This document shows, in pieces, positions 21,958-34,300 of a stretch of 64,000 bases of DNA. Positions within the stretch are counted from its first letter, which is position 1. The number at the start of each line of letters is the position of its first letter. The position numbers and the translations under genes were made by a program. The notes below the pieces were generated by a model. That model saw only the letters and a list, made by a program, of their open reading frames with translations. It was not told the origin of the DNA and did no database searches. This DNA comes from Lineus longissimus (lineage: Eukaryota > Nemertea > Pilidiophora > Heteronemertea > Lineidae), in assembly GCF_910592395.1 (NCBI RefSeq), contig NC_088315.1, positions 10,544,501-10,608,500 of the forward strand, given 5' to 3'.

Positions 21958-21975
21958 ATCCGGTCGGAGAGACCA
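21958..21975 (-). promoter_or_regulatory. BEL1 primer-binding site
   Basis: Immediately inside the 5' LTR on the minus strand the sequence reads TGGTCTCTCCGACCGG, which begins with TGG and is complementary to a tRNA 3' end in CCA. I could not assign the tRNA isotype with confidence. Confidence 0.65.
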
Positions 21976-23589
21976 TGTTCTGGCGATCAACGAATTGACA
22001 AGATGACGATAAGAACTATGCCAGAGGTTAATTACTTTATGAAGAGGACTGTATATCTATATGGTACAAGCTATCATAAGATACCTACAATTCACTACAG
22101 CTGTAAATGCTTCAGCCTAGAGCCAGCGGCTCCGTACTAGTTTTACACACGATTGCGGTGTCTCTTCTCCGGCATCTACAACAGGCTATTATCCGTCTCG
22201 TGTTCGATTGCAGACTTCGGTATTCCAGCCCGGAACGTCAGTAGAAGGGCGTAGTAGATTATATATATATATCAAATGATCTTCCCACCAAGGGGAATAT
22301 ATCAATACAAGTTTTTTCCGCTAAGGGATATATACTAAAATGCTTCTCACAACTCAAAGCGTGCTACAACACAAACAGTCTGTAACATTGACTCAGGCTG
22401 ACTGAAGCAACCTGACCGCTAGCTAGGACTATATAAATGACTTCGACTCAACCGGTTCTGCCCAGATGGCAACAGACTAGTCCTAACTAGCCGGCAGGTC
22501 GTAACAATAAACTAGCCAGTAAATTAAGAATACTATACCGCCACGGGTATTCTATAAACGGGGAGGGACGTCAACAGCAAGGCCTCGTCCTTCTCGATCT
22601 CTGCAGGGCGGATTCGTCCAAATCGTCAACACGGCTTCTGGCGTAAGCGGAGAGACAGTGATGGAATCACACCCACTGGCTTCTAACAATATAACTATCA
22701 AACAGTCACCTGAAGTCAACATACACAGATTAAAACCGTGGGTTAACACAACATCTTTTTAGTCCCAAAATACAACTGGGTTTTATATAATGGTTTTCCA
22801 GAAATCCGTTCGCACGGTCTATAATTTTTAAAGTCTATATAACAGGTTCGAGTATGTCCAATAACACCAATGGACTAAAATACTAAACGATAACGATTCA
22901 TTCTAACCGAGAATCAACAACATTACAGCCCATTCATCGAAAATAGGCCTAAAAGAGTGGAGTGGAAAGTTGCTCAGGTCGACCTGATCTACGCGAGCCT
23001 ATTCGAAGCACCTGGTCCGCAAAGACCAGAATGCACCTTCAAACATTAATACACCCCCCTTTTAGACCCCTTCTCAAACTATAGAAAACCATGTCAATTA
23101 AATGCACAGATAGCTATACATTAGCGAGAGGAAGACACAAACTGGTGATACGTTTACAAACACAGCACGATACACACGGTCAGTGCATCGGCCGTATACA
23201 AATGTACGTAAAGCGTGAAAGGCTTCACACCGGTAAAATTATGGCATTTTCCATTCTATCGGTAAAGTACGGCGTGAATTAATCATAAAAACGTTACCAC
23301 CATTTCAACGCTGCTTCAACCATTTCAACCATCTCGCTACGAACTTCTGGGCGTTGTCATCTATAGAATAGTACAGAACCGGCGGCGATCCTCACTCAAT
23401 CACGGACGGAGTCGAAGTGCTGTCTTGAACACACATGCCCATGGGTGTTACCTAAGTCTCGCCAACATCTCGCAAAATCTCGGTAAACAATTTTTTGGCG
23501 CGGAAATAATAATACAATAACGGGGTCAAACCGGGTCAAGGGAGAAGTCAGCTGATCGCAATAACAAACGATCACTGATCGTCACAACA
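21976..23589 (-). repeat. BEL1 5' LTR
   Basis: 1,614 bases with TGTT...AACA ends, about 99.7% identical to the copy at 13,612-15,225. The GTCCG target duplication follows at 23,590-23,594. Confidence 0.97.
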
Positions 23590-23594
23590 GTCCG

Positions 23595-25723
23595 GACACC
23601 TTTCGGGGGGGGGGACATTTTCCATTTCTTTGCCGGCTATTATGACGATGGAGTTGAGTTACTGCTAATGCGATACACGGAGAAAACTGTCTATCAAAAC
23701 AAAAAATTGGCGGAAGGAACTATAGCAGGGTCCCAACCAGGGGGTTTGGGGGGTTTCCCCCCAACCTAAAGGCGCTGCGCGCTTACTAGGGTACTGCACT
23801 GATAATATTATGCTACATTAGCCGATAATCAACCTGGGATCGATGAAGTATTGCAGGTGTATGACTGTATGCAACTAAGCTTATGGTGAGCATTCGGAAC
23901 GAGGTAATCACCGTAATTCCCGTCATCCATTAATGTTTACATCGTTCACTGCTTGCTTTCCGTACAAAATCAGTAAGTTTTCAGATGTCGAGGTGATGGA
24001 AATACTCATCGAAGTGTCAATTAGTTGTCTGTGAATCGCTGGCAGCATTGGTATGACCTGGTTTGGGTGACACTGACTGACAGAGTTGCACTTGCAGCCT
24101 GATGCGGATGGCCGGTGAATTCTGAAGTCAACGTATACGTATAGGCCGGACATCCTAAACAGCGTCCACCAGCGTCCACCAGGTTTCAAAGTTATCAAAA
24201 TTATATTTTCTTGACATTAAAATAGGTTATTTAAAACATATTTTGCAAGTTTTATTGCAATATATTGAAAAATAAGTGAATTATCTGTGCTGGAAGGCTG
24301 TAGGAAAAACCCGGAGAAAAGGCTGGCGGTATGTTTCTTCTGGATTAGGCCTACCCACAAGTATGTCTGTGAATAATTTAACAATCTGTAATGAAAAAGG
24401 TGAATTCACTGATGACGGCTCATCCAAGGCAACCAATTTGGCCCCAGGCTTTGGCCAGGCTTATTTGCCTTCTCTTCCCAACAGCGATGGATATGAAAAC
24501 TCCCTGCACTCCTTCGTGTACGTGGTGAAGTCTTTTCAATGTATTTTACTATTTTTAAACAAAGATTTGATTGCTTATGTAAACTCATTCTTATCATGTA
24601 CATGTACTTTGCAATTAACGTAGCGAGAAGTCACCACTATAACAGATAAAACTTACATCAATACGCCTGCATATTTCACTGGTACAGTAACCTGGCCCAC
24701 TAGCACTAGCTCCACCATGTCCACTTGCACTGGAACGACTACAACAATCGTTCGTGCCAACCAAAAAAAAATGTCCAAAAACGAAGACCATCTAATCCGC
24801 CGACATTTTTCTAACAAGCCGGCAGTTTCATAACCCTGGTATGCAAAAGTTATATGGCTCTTGAACGAACTCCCCAACGCCTCATTATCCACGTACTTCA
24901 AAATTGATACAGAAAAAATTGCAGTACACTTCTCGTTCTCCGACACTCCCGCCATTTTGGTTTTTTTCTTCCATAACCTCGGCGGACTAATTCCACATCG
25001 CCCGCGGAATGCCGAAGACATTAGAAACCTGCACACCAAACGTCGTCGGCTAACTGTACACCTTACGACTTTGCCTCCAGACGTAATATTATAGTAGGAG
25101 GAGTACAGCTTCACACCACAAGTTTGTTGTGGCAATCTACGTCATCATGTCTTTAGTGGCCGCATCAGGGACACCATGCTAAGTCACATAAAGTGTGTCG
25201 TGGAGGTGTGTCCGCCAGACTACCGCGTGATTGGTTGACCTAGTTGATATCTGTGTCAATTCGTTGTTTTTGCGACGACCAATAATGACGAATCATCAGC
25301 AAGAGTATTGACTTGTCGTAGTGGCCGGTAAGGGCGATGGGACGAGGCCTTATCACTAAGTCCGTAGTGTAACTAGTTGTAACAACCCTTCTTGGTTTAT
25401 GCACATTTTGCAGTATTTATACCCTTAAAGAAGCAGATGCTTTCAACACATATAATCTGTGCCTCTTAATGATTCAGCGATATCTAGAAATCATCACTTG
25501 CGTGTTTCCAGGGAATGTGAAGATTTTTTTCATATTTTTGCATTTTTCTCCAAATATAGGGTTTAAAATGTGCCTTAGCCTGATTATACTTCTAAGCTCT
25601 TCAATTAGTACTCGCATTTCAGTCTGGTGGTCCGCCATCTTGGATTCAGTAAGTGAACCAATTGGTCCAGTCCCTGTTGACAACATTATAGCAATCATTT
25701 CTCACAGTGAGCCATTATCGCCG
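23595..25723. other. Unrecognised sequence with G-run modules and weak exon-like frames
   Basis: Two G-rich modules lie at 23,605-23,613 and 23,740-23,765. A 10-base tandem duplication (AGCGTCCACC) occurs near 24,161-24,180. A plus-strand frame at about 24,360-24,540 has protein-like composition but no preserved partner. I could assign no function. The right edge holds the inverted 11-base motif (25,704-25,714) that matches the start of this left-specific block. Confidence 0.35.
24653..24955 (-). CDS. Possible first exon, 101 codons, unknown function
   Basis: The ATG at 24,955 sits in an AAAATGGCGGG context, typical of animal translation starts, and opens a frame of about 100 codons. The N-terminal 65 residues look protein-like (mixed charged and hydrophobic). 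The later part is Val-rich and less convincing, so a splice donor before the frame end is likely. There is no paralogue or domain to support it. It could be a chance frame. Confidence 0.18.
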   Translation of the reverse strand: MAGVSENEKCTAIFSVSILKYVDNEALGSSFKSHITFAYQGYETAGLLEKCRRIRWSSFLDIFFWLARTIVVVVPVQVDMVELVLVGQVTVPVKYAGVLM

Positions 25724-26561
25724 AAGGGCTTGTCTTCTTCTTACACGTTCATTCTTTTTATTTTGGAAGATTGGTGTGAATCATTTGAAGATAGCCGTTT
25801 ATTTTGTAACCTAATTCTAAAGCATAGTTTTTTCTGTGAAGGTCCTAAATTGAATTTCATAAAAATGGCATGTGCATTTCGTGTACATTTTGTCCATTGC
25901 TAGTCATGTGCTTTCGTTCCACTTCTGTGATTCATCAAATCCATAGTTTAGAAGAACTTTTTTTATGTGTCGTTAGGATGTTTGTAAACTACCTGGTCCG
26001 TGCGGCCCGTCCCACTTCCCTGTATGAACAGTATTAGTATCTAAGGTATTAGCAGTGAAGTCCAAGCCTATTTCAATATCAATGGGTTTCTCATTCTATA
26101 TAGCGTGTCCAAATTCAAGTAGATTGTCTTATTCAGTCCAAAAAGATAAATGAGCCTTTACAAAGAGACGTATCGTTGTGAGTTAAAGGGACAACTTGGG
26201 CATGTGATTTACCTGGCCAAGAGGATAATGTGTCAGCTTGACACCGTGTGCCGCCACTTGTAGTATTACACTGATGCTGTTATTGGAAGGCAGGTTTGGG
26301 CATGGCTTGTGAATTTCAGGCAGGCCTATGATTACACCCCGTTCTTGTGCATCGTTTATTCCATCACTTGTCAATTATCCTGTCACAGCGGTCCAGCTGG
26401 AAGCCTTTTTTGTTTGAAAAACCAACATATCATATGCCCAAGTTTGCCCTGAATTAAGGCCCACAGCCAGGAAGGGGTTAAATATTGTAAAGTATCCATG
26501 AAGGCTTGAGGTTAAAAAAAGAGAAAAAATCCGAAGATCCCTGTTCTTCTTGAACCCTTTT
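25724..26561. repeat. Inner part of the left arm
   Basis: This matches, in reverse complement, 41,690-41,284 followed by 30,896-30,489. Those two parts are separated in the right arm by BEL2. The site corresponding to the BEL2 insertion (26,151-26,155, TGAGC) is single and uninterrupted here, so this is the empty allele. About 250 bases (26,151-26,399) are identical to the right arm, including a 63-codon open frame at 26,183-26,374 on the minus strand. The homology stops near 26,561. Confidence 0.92.
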
Positions 26562-28384
26562 CCAATGTTTTGACACCTTAATACTGCTGTGTGACACTTA
26601 ATTCAGTGGCCTGTGGTTAAAGGCCGGAAGGGGACTCTTTAGGCAGCGGCTATGGAGCTAGGTAGGCAAGATGAATTTACGCAATGTCGCAAATAGGGTT
26701 ATATGTCACATCTGAAAGTACATTGAAACTAGTAACACTTTTACAAGGAATATGTTTAGTGCTGAATCTAACATGAACCAGTGCCCTTACTGTGTATAGT
26801 CCCCCTTTAAAGAAATATATAGCTAATTGGCCTACAGCCTAAATTTTGAAATGTTTGTTGCAGGTAAAACTCAGAGTCACATCCTTGCCCTCAAGATGGT
26901 TTTGGAGTCATTCACAATTGGCGATAACAGACTTTGTCCGACCCACCTTTTTCCTGGATTTGACATCTGAAGAAATACTGCAGAATATCGTATATACAGG
27001 AGGTCAACTTGATCATATACTTGACTTAAGTATGTCCCAACCCTCATGCCAAAACTGTATAGACTGTAAGAAAAGAGACCTAAATTGTCCAACTCGGCAT
27101 CAATCATCATTCTGCTTACCTAGATGTTTCCTTAATTGAACATTTGACACAGATGTATTAGATTGTCTTCGTAAATCTAGAAATAATTTTCTGAAGATTA
27201 AACATACTTTTCTGGGGTTAGTGATTAAAAACAACCACTAAATATTTAAATCGTTCATCAGTCAGTCTCACTGCCATGTATGAGGGTTCAACTCCCTCCC
27301 AAGGTAGATAAATCATTCAGAGATGCCGGTGCAAAGTGGGTAAATTGCCTTGCAGCCCCGCATGGCAGTGAGACTGATAAATTCCTAAGTACCAAATTAT
27401 TGAGTATGGTAAGGGCAATTTGGCAACTAATAGCAAGTTCAATAGGTGTTGGCAATTGTTGAATTTGGACTGTTCAAGGTTCCTCTGCTCTGTCAACAAG
27501 TGAGCACTGTGGCCTCTGCAACTTCATCCTCTTATTACAGTGTTCTGTTTGAAAGGGAGTGTAATTGTCAAAGAAAACACCTTTTCGAATATCAAAGCTT
27601 ACCTTGATTATTTTAGTTGTGGCTGTTAAACTGAAATCAAAGAGGAATATTACTAAGTTGTAAATACTCTTCAATTCTTATCATTTTAACACCCTTCATG
27701 TGATTCCCAGTTTACTAATTTTAGATATTTGAGACTGTTATAGTAACATAAGGAATTTCATTTGTCTCGAGGGATTATAGACTTTGATATAGAGAACACC
27801 ATATTATGGTTGATATGCACATTATTGTATCATTCAAGACACCAAAGCAAATTATTACTTGTGATGTGGCTAATTGACGTTACTCAGTCACCGGTGCAAA
27901 TCAAGTTCCCGTCAATCGGGATATTTTGGAAGTTATTAAGGTTCCTGCAATCAGGCTGCTGTACATGGTTGTGACAGTGTCTAGAATGGTCATGACAAGT
28001 GTCCCTGATAGTCCTATGGCTGGTATAAAAATGTATCTGACCATCCTGACTGTTTGAGTAGCCTATTATTTGATAGTGGTGCAGGGACCAGTGTCATATT
28101 GTTCAAGGAGTCCATGACTGCCACATTGTGAAAATGCCTTTGTCATCTTTTTAGAGTGGGACAGGAGCTGATGCCGTCTTGACACAAACAATGACAGTGA
28201 ACAAGATGAAGCTGGAGTGTAGCTCCATCAGAATGGAGGAGTACCAATGGATTGATGTCATAGTCATTTCCCGGCCAACTGACTAGGGATAAGCTTAGTT
28301 GCCACTACCAGACTATCATGGACATGGGGCACTCTTCCTCAATAGGCATAACACCATTTTCAGAGACTAAAAAACAGCCAAATA
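26562..28384. other. Palindrome spacer, left of the Tc1 insertion
   Basis: I see no gene. The sequence is AT-rich. Near 28,065-28,110 a short stretch reads Leu-Phe-Asp-Ser-Gly-Ala-Gly-Thr-Ser-Val, which resembles a retroelement aspartic protease motif. It is followed by stops, so at most it is a tiny relic. Confidence 0.35.
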
Positions 28385-29866
28385 CACTGTTGGGCAAAAT
28401 GGTTGTCACCCCTATAGAAAATTGTGAGTTTCAGGTTTATATCCATATTTCTCCACAATCATGGTCAGGTTTCTTTCATTCTTAGATTGAAATTGACATG
28501 AGTGACCTAATTCAATTTCGTCACAGGGTATGGCAGTCGTGTGATGTAATAAGACACTATAAAAGGAGTGTTTCTGCTGACCATGTCCTTTCGGTCCTAT
28601 GCCTAGTCCACAGCCAACTAGGTGTTCGTGCATTCTCCTGGTTAACCAACCCAATCCTATTGCATTTTCTTGACCAGCCAATGCAGAACTTGTTATGCCC
28701 GGCCCATACAGCCGAATTCAGCGAGGTGAGGCCATTGGAAGGTGGCGCAGCGGGCAAGGTCCTGGCGCCATCGCCGAAGTGATGGGACTTTCGAAAAGGA
28801 CGGTGCAAAGGTGGATTTCGAAGTGGCGACAGGACGGTAATGTTAACGTTGGGAGATCTACTGGTCGTCCTCGCATCTCTAATGAAAGAGACGACCGTCA
28901 TCTCTTGCGTCGTTGCCGTGCAGATCGTGAGAAAACGACGACACAGCTGCGCAATGACTGGCACAACCTGGATAATGTTGACGCTAGTCGGACAACGGTA
29001 AACCGTAGGCTGATTGCTGCCGGGTATCATGCAAGAAGGCAGGTAGTCTGTCCAAAATTGACAGATACGGCAAAACGTCGACGGCTTCTGTGGGCGAGAG
29101 CGCATGCTGACGTGCCGGACGAAATGTGGCGCCACATCGTCTTTGGTGACGAGTCCCGTTTCTTGCTGTTCCGTGTTGATGGCAGGGTCAGAGTTCGTCG
29201 ATTACCAGGCGAGCAGCTTCGGGAAGACTGTGTAGGCCTGCGTGTTCCATTTGGAGGTGGTTCAGTCCATATCTGGGGCGCCATTCATTATCATGGAAAA
29301 ACTGCAGTCCGCGTCCTAGGAGCAAAATGTAAACGGTCTCCTCTACTTGGAGATCCTCCGAGATCACGTGCTGCCAGAAGCAAGGGCCCACTTCGGCAAC
29401 AACTGGACACTAGCAGACGACAACGCCAGACCCCACAGAGCAGCAATAGTGAACAATTTCTTGCACGAACAAGACGTCAACCGTCTGGACTGGCCTCCTT
29501 ACAGCCCGGATATGAACCCCATAGAGCACCTGTGGGACCATATCGGCAGAGAACTCGAAAATTTGGACCCTCCGCCTCAGAACCTTGCCGACCTTGGTGA
29601 TGCAATTGTTCGTATTTGGGGCGAAATCCCCCAACTAAGGATACAAAGCCTCGTTACAAGCATGTCCCGACGAATTGCAGCGCTCATTGCAGCCCGTGGG
29701 GGCAATACGCGATATTAGGTATGCAAGCAGTGAGAAATTACCCAATTGTGCAATTCCTATCAATTTGGACAATCAAATCTGGTCAGATGGAGAGAACAGA
29801 GTGAACGTACAGTTTATTGGCTGTTACAAGCCCCCAGTCAACCTTGTTCTTTTGACCAAAGTTTGA
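28385..29866 (+). mobile_element. Tc1/mariner-like DNA transposon
   Basis: A transposase frame of Tc1 type lies in an element of about 1.5 kb. The left end begins CACTGTTGGGCAAAATGG after a TA dinucleotide (28,383-28,384). The right end (about 29,830-29,866) has only imperfect inverse similarity (TTTGACCAAAG), so its exact limit is uncertain. It sits in the spacer of the inverted repeat. Confidence 0.85.
28695..29718 (+). pseudogene. Tc1-like transposase with one frameshift
   Basis: The protein starts Met-Pro-Gly-Pro-Tyr and has the two N-terminal helix-turn-helix motifs of Tc1 transposases: a GRWRSGQG-type first motif, then LSKRTVQRWISKW, with a GRSTGRPR linker. The DDE domain follows, with the first Asp in FGDESRF (about 29,145), the second in ADDNARPH (about 29,417-29,440) and Glu in NPIEHLW (about 29,516-29,534), a DD34E-like arrangement. 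A one-base excess in an A-run near 29,322-29,326 shifts the frame between the first and second catalytic Asp. The rest is open to a TAG at 29,716-29,718. It is inactive as read, but only slightly damaged. Confidence 0.92.
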
Positions 29867-30488
29867 AGATTAATTCTATGATGGAATATAAAAATGTTTC
29901 ATAGTGTCCATATTTATTTTTAAAGACTTGTTTGACATTTCTGCACACTTAAATTGGGTGTCAGGCCGGCAGGTTGTCTCAGTTTTCATCTCGCAGAAAA
30001 TCATCTGATTTGTGAGTAATATTAATTGAGGTTATTCGGATAGGCCACATCCTTCCAAAAGTGCTGTTTTTTGTCGAGTTGAATTAGCCCTAATATTGGC
30101 CATATTATTGCAGTTTTAATGAACCCCGACTGTGACTGACCGCACAGTAGCTCCTCGCTTTGCCACTGAGTCCGTGTTTACCTCAACCCCACTTTCAATC
30201 GTCTGCTCAGATCTTCGTCTGCACTTTCCTTTCGTTACGTTGTGAAAAAATACTTATTTTACGATATTTCAAGCTAGAAATACAAAATGTGAGTATCCTA
30301 CACAAAAACATTGTGCAAAAATATGACATTTTGATGACCAATCGATGTAATTCGAATTTTGTGACGAAGGTTATCATCTCCTTTTCAAGGTGAAATGGCA
30401 TTTTTGAAAAAAAGCCTTTAGGTGAATAAATGACCGCTTACTATAGAAACCAATAAACAATGTTAAGTAGCAAAACAGTAAATTTGTA
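29867..30488. other. Palindrome spacer, right of the Tc1 insertion
   Basis: I see no gene or recognisable element in these 620 AT-rich bases. Confidence 0.4.
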
Positions 30489-30896
30489 AAAGGGTTCAGG
30501 AAGAACAGGGATCTTCGGATTTTTCCTCTTTCTTCATCCTCAAGCCTTCATGGATACTTTACAATATTTAACCCCTTCCTGGCTGTGGGCCTTCATTCAG
30601 GGCAAACTTGGGCATATGATATGTTGGTTTTCAAACAAAATGGCTTCCAGCTGGACCGCTGTGACAGGATAATTGACAAGTGATGGAATAAACGATGCAC
30701 AAGAACGGGGTGTAATCATAGGCCTGCCTGAAATTCACAAGCCATGCCCAAACCTGCCTTCCAATAACAGCATCAGTGTAATACTACAAGTGGCGGCACA
30801 CGGTGTCAAGCTGACACATTATCCTCTTGGCCAGGTAAATCACATGCCCAAGTTGTCCCTTTAACTCACAACGATACGTCTCTTTGTAAAGGCTCA
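30489..30896. repeat. Inner part of the right arm, up to the BEL2 insertion
   Basis: Reverse complement of 26,561-26,151. Bases 30,648-30,896 are identical to the left arm. It ends with GCTCA (30,892-30,896), the left target duplication of BEL2. Confidence 0.92.
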
Positions 30897-31136
30897 TGTT
30901 ATGAGAAGTCATTGTGTTAATGTCACAACCTTTTGCCGAAGACACTTTTCGTCTTCCGCGCTTGCCGGAAAAAACTACGACACCAACGAATGAACGAAGT
31001 CCAACACGATTTGGGAAATTTTTTATTTCCTACTTGTACGCTTGTAAATCCTCTTTTAAAGTGAATATAAACGAAAAAGGATATCTACGAGTTATCACGT
31101 TTATTCTCCCAATCGTGGCCGATCAAATACACAACA
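30897..31136 (+). repeat. BEL2 5' LTR, 240 bp
   Basis: Identical base for base to the 3' LTR once the MITE at 40,140-41,207 is removed. It contains a TATAAA motif near 31,066-31,071, a likely promoter element. Confidence 0.95.
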
Positions 31137-31344
31137 GCTTTCCCAAATCTAACGGTTAAATGAACTGAAAACCCCGACCAAAGTGAACGGTGTCTGGTCG
31201 CAAAATTCGTTAAGCGCACATATCATGCACGTGTAAATGTACTGTCGATCTGCACGAATGTATGGTGCGCGCAGGGTTTACATGTATATGCACTGACATT
31301 GATTGTTGTTGGTTTCCTGCACGGTTAGACGTTACGTAAACGAT

Positions 31345-34300
31345 ATGAGTGGAAAGAATCTGCCCAAGACCCTCACTGGGGCACAGTCTGTTCGAGGAAC
31401 TGTAAAAAGGACAATTGCTTCGCTGATCAAAGAGGCCAAATCCCTGAAAGACGTAAAGGGACTCCCCGAGGCTGAATACTTAGAATTAGTTGAGCGCTTG
31501 CGCTCTACCTTAGAACATATTCGAGCTATTAATGACCGTGTTATAGAATTATCAATTAACGAAATCCCTGCTGGGGATCCTCAGCGAGAAACTTTGGGAA
31601 ATGACATTGAAGCGAAGGAGGTAGAGTTTTTCGAAAAAATTGCAGATTAAGTACGCCCGTTAACACAGGAGCTGATGGCTGTCGTGCAGAGAATTCGAGA
31701 TGGTAAACCGACAACACCTCCTCCCCCAACTCCCTCTGTTGCTGCTACGACATCTCGTATTGCTTCACGCTTGGCGAAACTTAAATTTCCCACGTTCTCG
31801 GGGGACATACGAGACTACATGAGGTTTAAAGAACAATTTTCGTATTTCACTAAGGATCTCCCCCCTCCTGAACGCCTGTACCAACTCGTAGAATCAATGG
31901 AGAGGGTTAGAGAGAAAGTTAAAATAAAAAACTGTACAATGCTATCAGTAGCTTGGTCCATTCTGGACACTGAGTTTGGCGATGAGGACCGACTGATCGA
32001 TATTCTGATCTCTGACATAGAGAGAACCGAGTCCTATCACACCAACAATCCGGGTGCCATGTCAAAATTCGTCGATAGTCTACAGAGATTTACGGTTCAT
32101 TTCGACAGTCTTGGGATGAAAAGCGATCTCAATAGTCGAGTAATTCTCACTCAACTTCGTCAAAAGCTACCAAAGGAACATCACATTCTGTTCTTGGAAC
32201 GAGTTCAGGATTCAAAATACGATAACACGATTTCTGGGCTACTGAAATTTCTTCAGGATCAACTCGTACTCGTCAGGAAAATCTATCAGGATTCAGGAAA
32301 AACCGCTAAATACGAAATGGGTTCTAATTCTAAGTCCAAATCCAGCACCAGTAGATCTGTGTCGCACGCTACGGTGTCCCCTGGTCCTGGTACTTCAGAG
32401 CGCGGTGCCAGTGGTTCAGATCGCAGTTCCGGTGGTTCAAATCGTGAAAAATCGTCTATAAAATATGGAAATTCTCAGGAAAAGCGTTATAAACCGAAGT
32501 GCCCTCTCCACCCGCAGGCTAGCAACCACTTTATCAAAGTGTGCAACAAGTTTAGATCTCTACCTCAGTCAGAGAAATTCAACGTTCTGAATTCTAGTGG
32601 TATCTGTCATAGGTGTGGTCATGATGACTGTGTTAGTGGCAAACCCCCGTGCAATCCTGAACAGTGTCAATACTTCAGGCCTTGTGCTGTGCCTACATGT
32701 GGCCTGGACACTCACTTTTCTTCAATTTGTCCAAAGGTATATGGAACTGATGGATATCGTCATTTTGAGATGAAATATAACGCAGCTGCTGGAGAGTTCA
32801 AACCCGCTGCTACCATTACCAAGAACGTTGGCACTTCAGTTATTTCTGCGCCATGTTTATCTGAGTCTAGTGTACCTACTTTGCCTACCGTGATGGCTTA
32901 TCTCAATCATAACAATAAGCGATGCTTAGTGAGAATCCTTCTGGACTCAGGCAGTCAGCAATCTATTTTGCGCGAGGGAATAGTCCCTAAAACTCCGAGC
33001 TGTGTAATGCAAAACTTCATGATCACCGCAGTGGGTGGTGAAACGTCGATACAAAAACTTCGTGTTCTTGATTGTATTCTCGAGAGTCTTGATGGGAATA
33101 TCAAACGCAAAATAACTGTTACAGAAATGAAGACCCCGTGTGGAAACGTACCAGTCATTCCGAATTCGAAACTGAAGGGTTACACTCACTTGAGAGATGT
33201 TGAGATAACCGAACCTCCAATCCCAGTGATCGATCTCTTACTTGGGGTTGACAACGCGGACCTCATCACCTCTGATAGGAAAATATCGGGTGATAGTAAA
33301 AATCACCCCATTGCTGGACGTTGTCCTCTCGGCTGGTTCATCCAGGGCGAGCCTGGTTCAAACTCCGTTTCAGTCAATCACGCTCAGCTCATGGCTACCA
33401 GTGACATTGAACAATTTCTTGGAATCGAGACTTCAGTCTTGGAGCCAAAGCCTTGCAAATGTGCTTTAGATGTTGAAAACCGTCTTGCCACAGAGAAGAT
33501 GGAGAGAAGTTTGAGACAAACTGAGGATGGTGCATACGAAATCAGCTTGCCATGGAAAAAGTCTCCAGAAAATCTGCCAAATAACTATGACTATGCTATG
33601 AAACGTTTGGTAAACTTAGAGAAGCAATTCAAAAATAAACCCCAAGAATGGGAATTGTACTGCTGACAAATGACTGATCAGTTGACTCGCAAAGTCGCAC
33701 GTCGTGTTACTCCAGAGGAATTTGATATGGACTTGAAAATGGGTAGAAATATGTGGTTCCTACCACACTTCGCAGTTGTCAAAGACTCTCCCACTACGCC
33801 GATGCGTGTGGTGTACGACAGTAAGTCACGTTATAATGGACATTCACTGAACGATTATTTCGCTTAAGGAGATAATATGAACTTAGACATTTTTGAAATA
33901 GCGCTGCGATTTCGTGAGTTTTAAATAGGTGTAATTGCCGATGTCTCAAAGATGTTCCAGGCTATCAAGCTGACATCTGACGATGCTAGATTTCACCGCT
34001 TCCTGTTCAGGGAAAGTCCTGATCTTCCAGTTGAGATTTATGAACTTCAGACTGTTACATTTGGGGACAAACCATCTCCCACTGACGCTACTCTAGCCTA
34101 ACGTTACGTTGCACAATCTCATGCACCCCAGAATCAGGAAATTCAACGTGTGATATCCAATCAGTTTTACGTCGATGATCTGAGTGACTCGCAGCGATCT
34201 GTGGACTCTGTCAAAGATTTGAAATCTGATCTGACCCAGACACTCGATAAGCAACAGTCTTGGGTACTAAATGGAACATAAACAGGGACACTCTGAGTGT

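Larger units (their letters stand above)
13612..23589 (-). mobile_element. BEL1: nearly intact BEL/Pao LTR retrotransposon
   Basis: This 9,978-base element lies on the minus strand and is complete: two 1,614-base LTRs, a TGG-starting primer-binding site next to the 5' LTR, a gag-pol reading frame of about 6.4 kb and a GGGGAGGGG polypurine tract next to the 3' LTR. The exact 5-base target duplication GTCCG lies at 13,607-13,611 and 23,590-23,594, as expected for BEL/Pao integrases. The LTRs differ at about five positions (about 0.3%), so insertion was recent. Domain order (gag, zinc knuckles, aspartic protease, RT, RNase H, integrase) is that of BEL/Pao rather than Ty1/copia. One in-frame TAA in RNase H is the only break I found in the coding region. 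Confidence 0.96.
10939..25723. other. 14.8 kb block present only in the left arm
   Basis: In the right arm, the sequence matching bases up to 10,938 joins directly to the sequence matching 25,724 onward (junction near 41,690). The left arm therefore has a 14,785-base insertion, or the right arm a deletion. The block contains a TA-MITE, G-run hairpin modules, BEL1 and about 2.1 kb of unrecognised sequence. An 11-base inverted motif lies at or near both junctions, but I see no clear target duplication. Confidence 0.7.

Noticed and set aside
28065-28110. Aspartic-protease-like motif (Leu-Phe-Asp-Ser-Gly-Ala) in the spacer
   Set aside because: Fewer than 20 residues before a stop, with no gag or RT around it; too short to call an element.
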